A DNA stretch of 6,681 bases from Pseudomonas sp. (GTDB taxonomy: Bacteria > Pseudomonadota > Gammaproteobacteria > Pseudomonadales > Pseudomonadaceae): contig DPSI01000284.1 in the NCBI GenBank assembly GCA_003527165.1, positions 1 through 6,681 of the forward strand, read 5' to 3'. The notes under the pieces are model-generated. The model was given only the letters and a program-made list of their open reading frames with translations. It had not been told where the DNA came from and made no database searches. Shown here piece by piece: positions 6,087 through 6,681 of this stretch. Both the position numbers and the translations under genes were made by a program. The first letter of the stretch is position 1; every line of letters begins with the position of its first letter.

Positions 6087-6681
6087 TCAGGCGTTTGTGG
6101 CCGCCTGCTTTGCGGTGCGCACCGCGCCGCGGCGGTTCTCACCGTGAGCCCGAACGCAGTTACGGCCCGCACCCTTGGCGCTGTAGAGCGCCTGATCCGC
6201 TGCTTTGATGACCTCATCCGGGCTGCGCTGCGTCATCAGCCGTTCAGCGACGCCGATGCTGATGGTCACCGAAACTGAGCCAGCGGTACCGGCACCGCGA
6301 CGTTGCCGTCCCTGCTCGGCGGCCTTCGGTCGACTGGCCTTGTCACGCAGGTGCAGTGGGTAACTTTCGACCGCCTGCCGTACGGCTTCCAGGTGCGGCA
6401 GGCAGTGCTGCAGATCGCGCCCGGGAAAAACCAGTGCGAATTCTTCACCCCCATAACGATAGGCACGCCCGCCACCACCAACCTTGCGCAGCCGGCTCGC
6501 CACCAACCGCAGCACCTCGTCGCCGACGTCGTGACCGTGGGTATCGTTGAATGCCTTGAAGCGGTCCACGTCTGCCATGGCAATGACGTATTGGCGCCCC
6601 AGTCGTTGCAGGCGCTCGTTGAGTGCCCGGCGCCCCGGCAGCCCCGTCAGCTCGTCGCGAAAGGCCATCTGGTAGGCTTCC
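6087..6681 (-). CDS. C-terminal GGDEF domain, diguanylate cyclase (N-terminus outside window)
   Basis: The frame is open to the window edge (EAYQ precedes the internal Met at 6668), so the start lies beyond base 6681; 197 residues are visible. It should make c-di-GMP from two GTP. The visible part is an almost whole GGDEF domain: DELTGLPGRRAL at residues 9-20, the metal-binding Asp37 in MADVDRFKAFND, the active-site GGEEF at 77-81 (the active GGEEF variant), and VSVTISIGVAE with LYSAKGAGRN near the end. The allosteric inhibition site RxxD, normally ending five residues before GGEEF, is replaced by a run of glycines (KVGGGGRAYRYGGEEF). Product inhibition through that site should therefore be absent. 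A basic insertion of about 20 residues (LRDKASRPKAAEQGRQRRG) precedes the VSVTISIGV strand. Nothing can be said of its sensor or membrane part. A GGDEF gene next to acyl-CoA dehydrogenase genes is also my recollection of P. putida (PP_0369). Confidence 0.93.
   Translation of the reverse strand, partial: EAYQMAFRDELTGLPGRRALNERLQRLGRQYVIAMADVDRFKAFNDTHGHDVGDEVLRLVASRLRKVGGGGRAYRYGGEEFALVFPGRDLQHCLPHLEAVRQAVESYPLHLRDKASRPKAAEQGRQRRGAGTAGSVSVTISIGVAERLMTQRSPDEVIKAADQALYSAKGAGRNCVRAHGENRRGAVRTAKQAATNA

Noticed and set aside
1..6681. tRNA or rRNA genes, CRISPR arrays, transposase genes, phage or toxin-antitoxin genes
   Set aside because: Looked for and not seen; the coding regions are accounted for by five ordinary metabolic, repair and signalling genes.

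Overview
The window looks like chromosomal DNA from a high-GC gammaproteobacterium, most likely Pseudomonas sensu lato (P. stutzeri/Stutzerimonas or a relative). This rests on the codon style, the protein families, and the gene order. An EAL phosphodiesterase gene followed by msrA and then a ~600-residue acyl-CoA dehydrogenase recalls the dipA-msrA-acyl-CoA dehydrogenase neighbourhood of P. aeruginosa (PA5017, PA5018, PA5020). Two such dehydrogenases next to a GGDEF gene recall the PP_0368-PP_0370 area of P. putida. Both comparisons are from memory, not from a search.

Layout. Positions 1-849 (+) hold the 3' part of a GGDEF-EAL gene: the last residues of the GGDEF domain and a complete, catalytically intact EAL domain. 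Positions 949-1596 (+) hold msrA, a complete peptide methionine sulfoxide reductase A. Positions 1597-2016 form a gene-free region between converging genes. It contains a terminator that is stronger on the minus strand, a folded repeat-like block, a 22-bp near-perfect palindrome and a promoter-like sequence. Positions 2017-3795 and 4173-5981 (both -) encode two paralogous FadE-type acyl-CoA dehydrogenases (592 and 602 residues). The 377 bp between them contain a ~176-bp imperfect inverted-repeat element with two nested perfect dyads, one of which looks like a two-way terminator. Positions 6087-6681 (-) hold the C-terminal end of a GGDEF diguanylate cyclase that continues past the window edge.

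How the genes work together. The two dehydrogenases should each catalyse the first, FAD-dependent step of acyl-CoA beta-oxidation, probably on different acyl or arylalkyl chains, passing electrons to electron-transfer flavoprotein. The GGDEF gene lies 105 bp upstream of the second dehydrogenase on the same strand and may be co-transcribed with it. The EAL and GGDEF proteins have opposing roles in c-di-GMP turnover, but nothing in the sequence shows that they act together. MsrA is a separate repair function.

No undescribed multi-gene system is visible; the genes are ordinary core-type genes. The most unusual material is intergenic: the inverted-repeat element at 3979-4154, and the orphan palindrome and promoter-like pair at 1870-1949.
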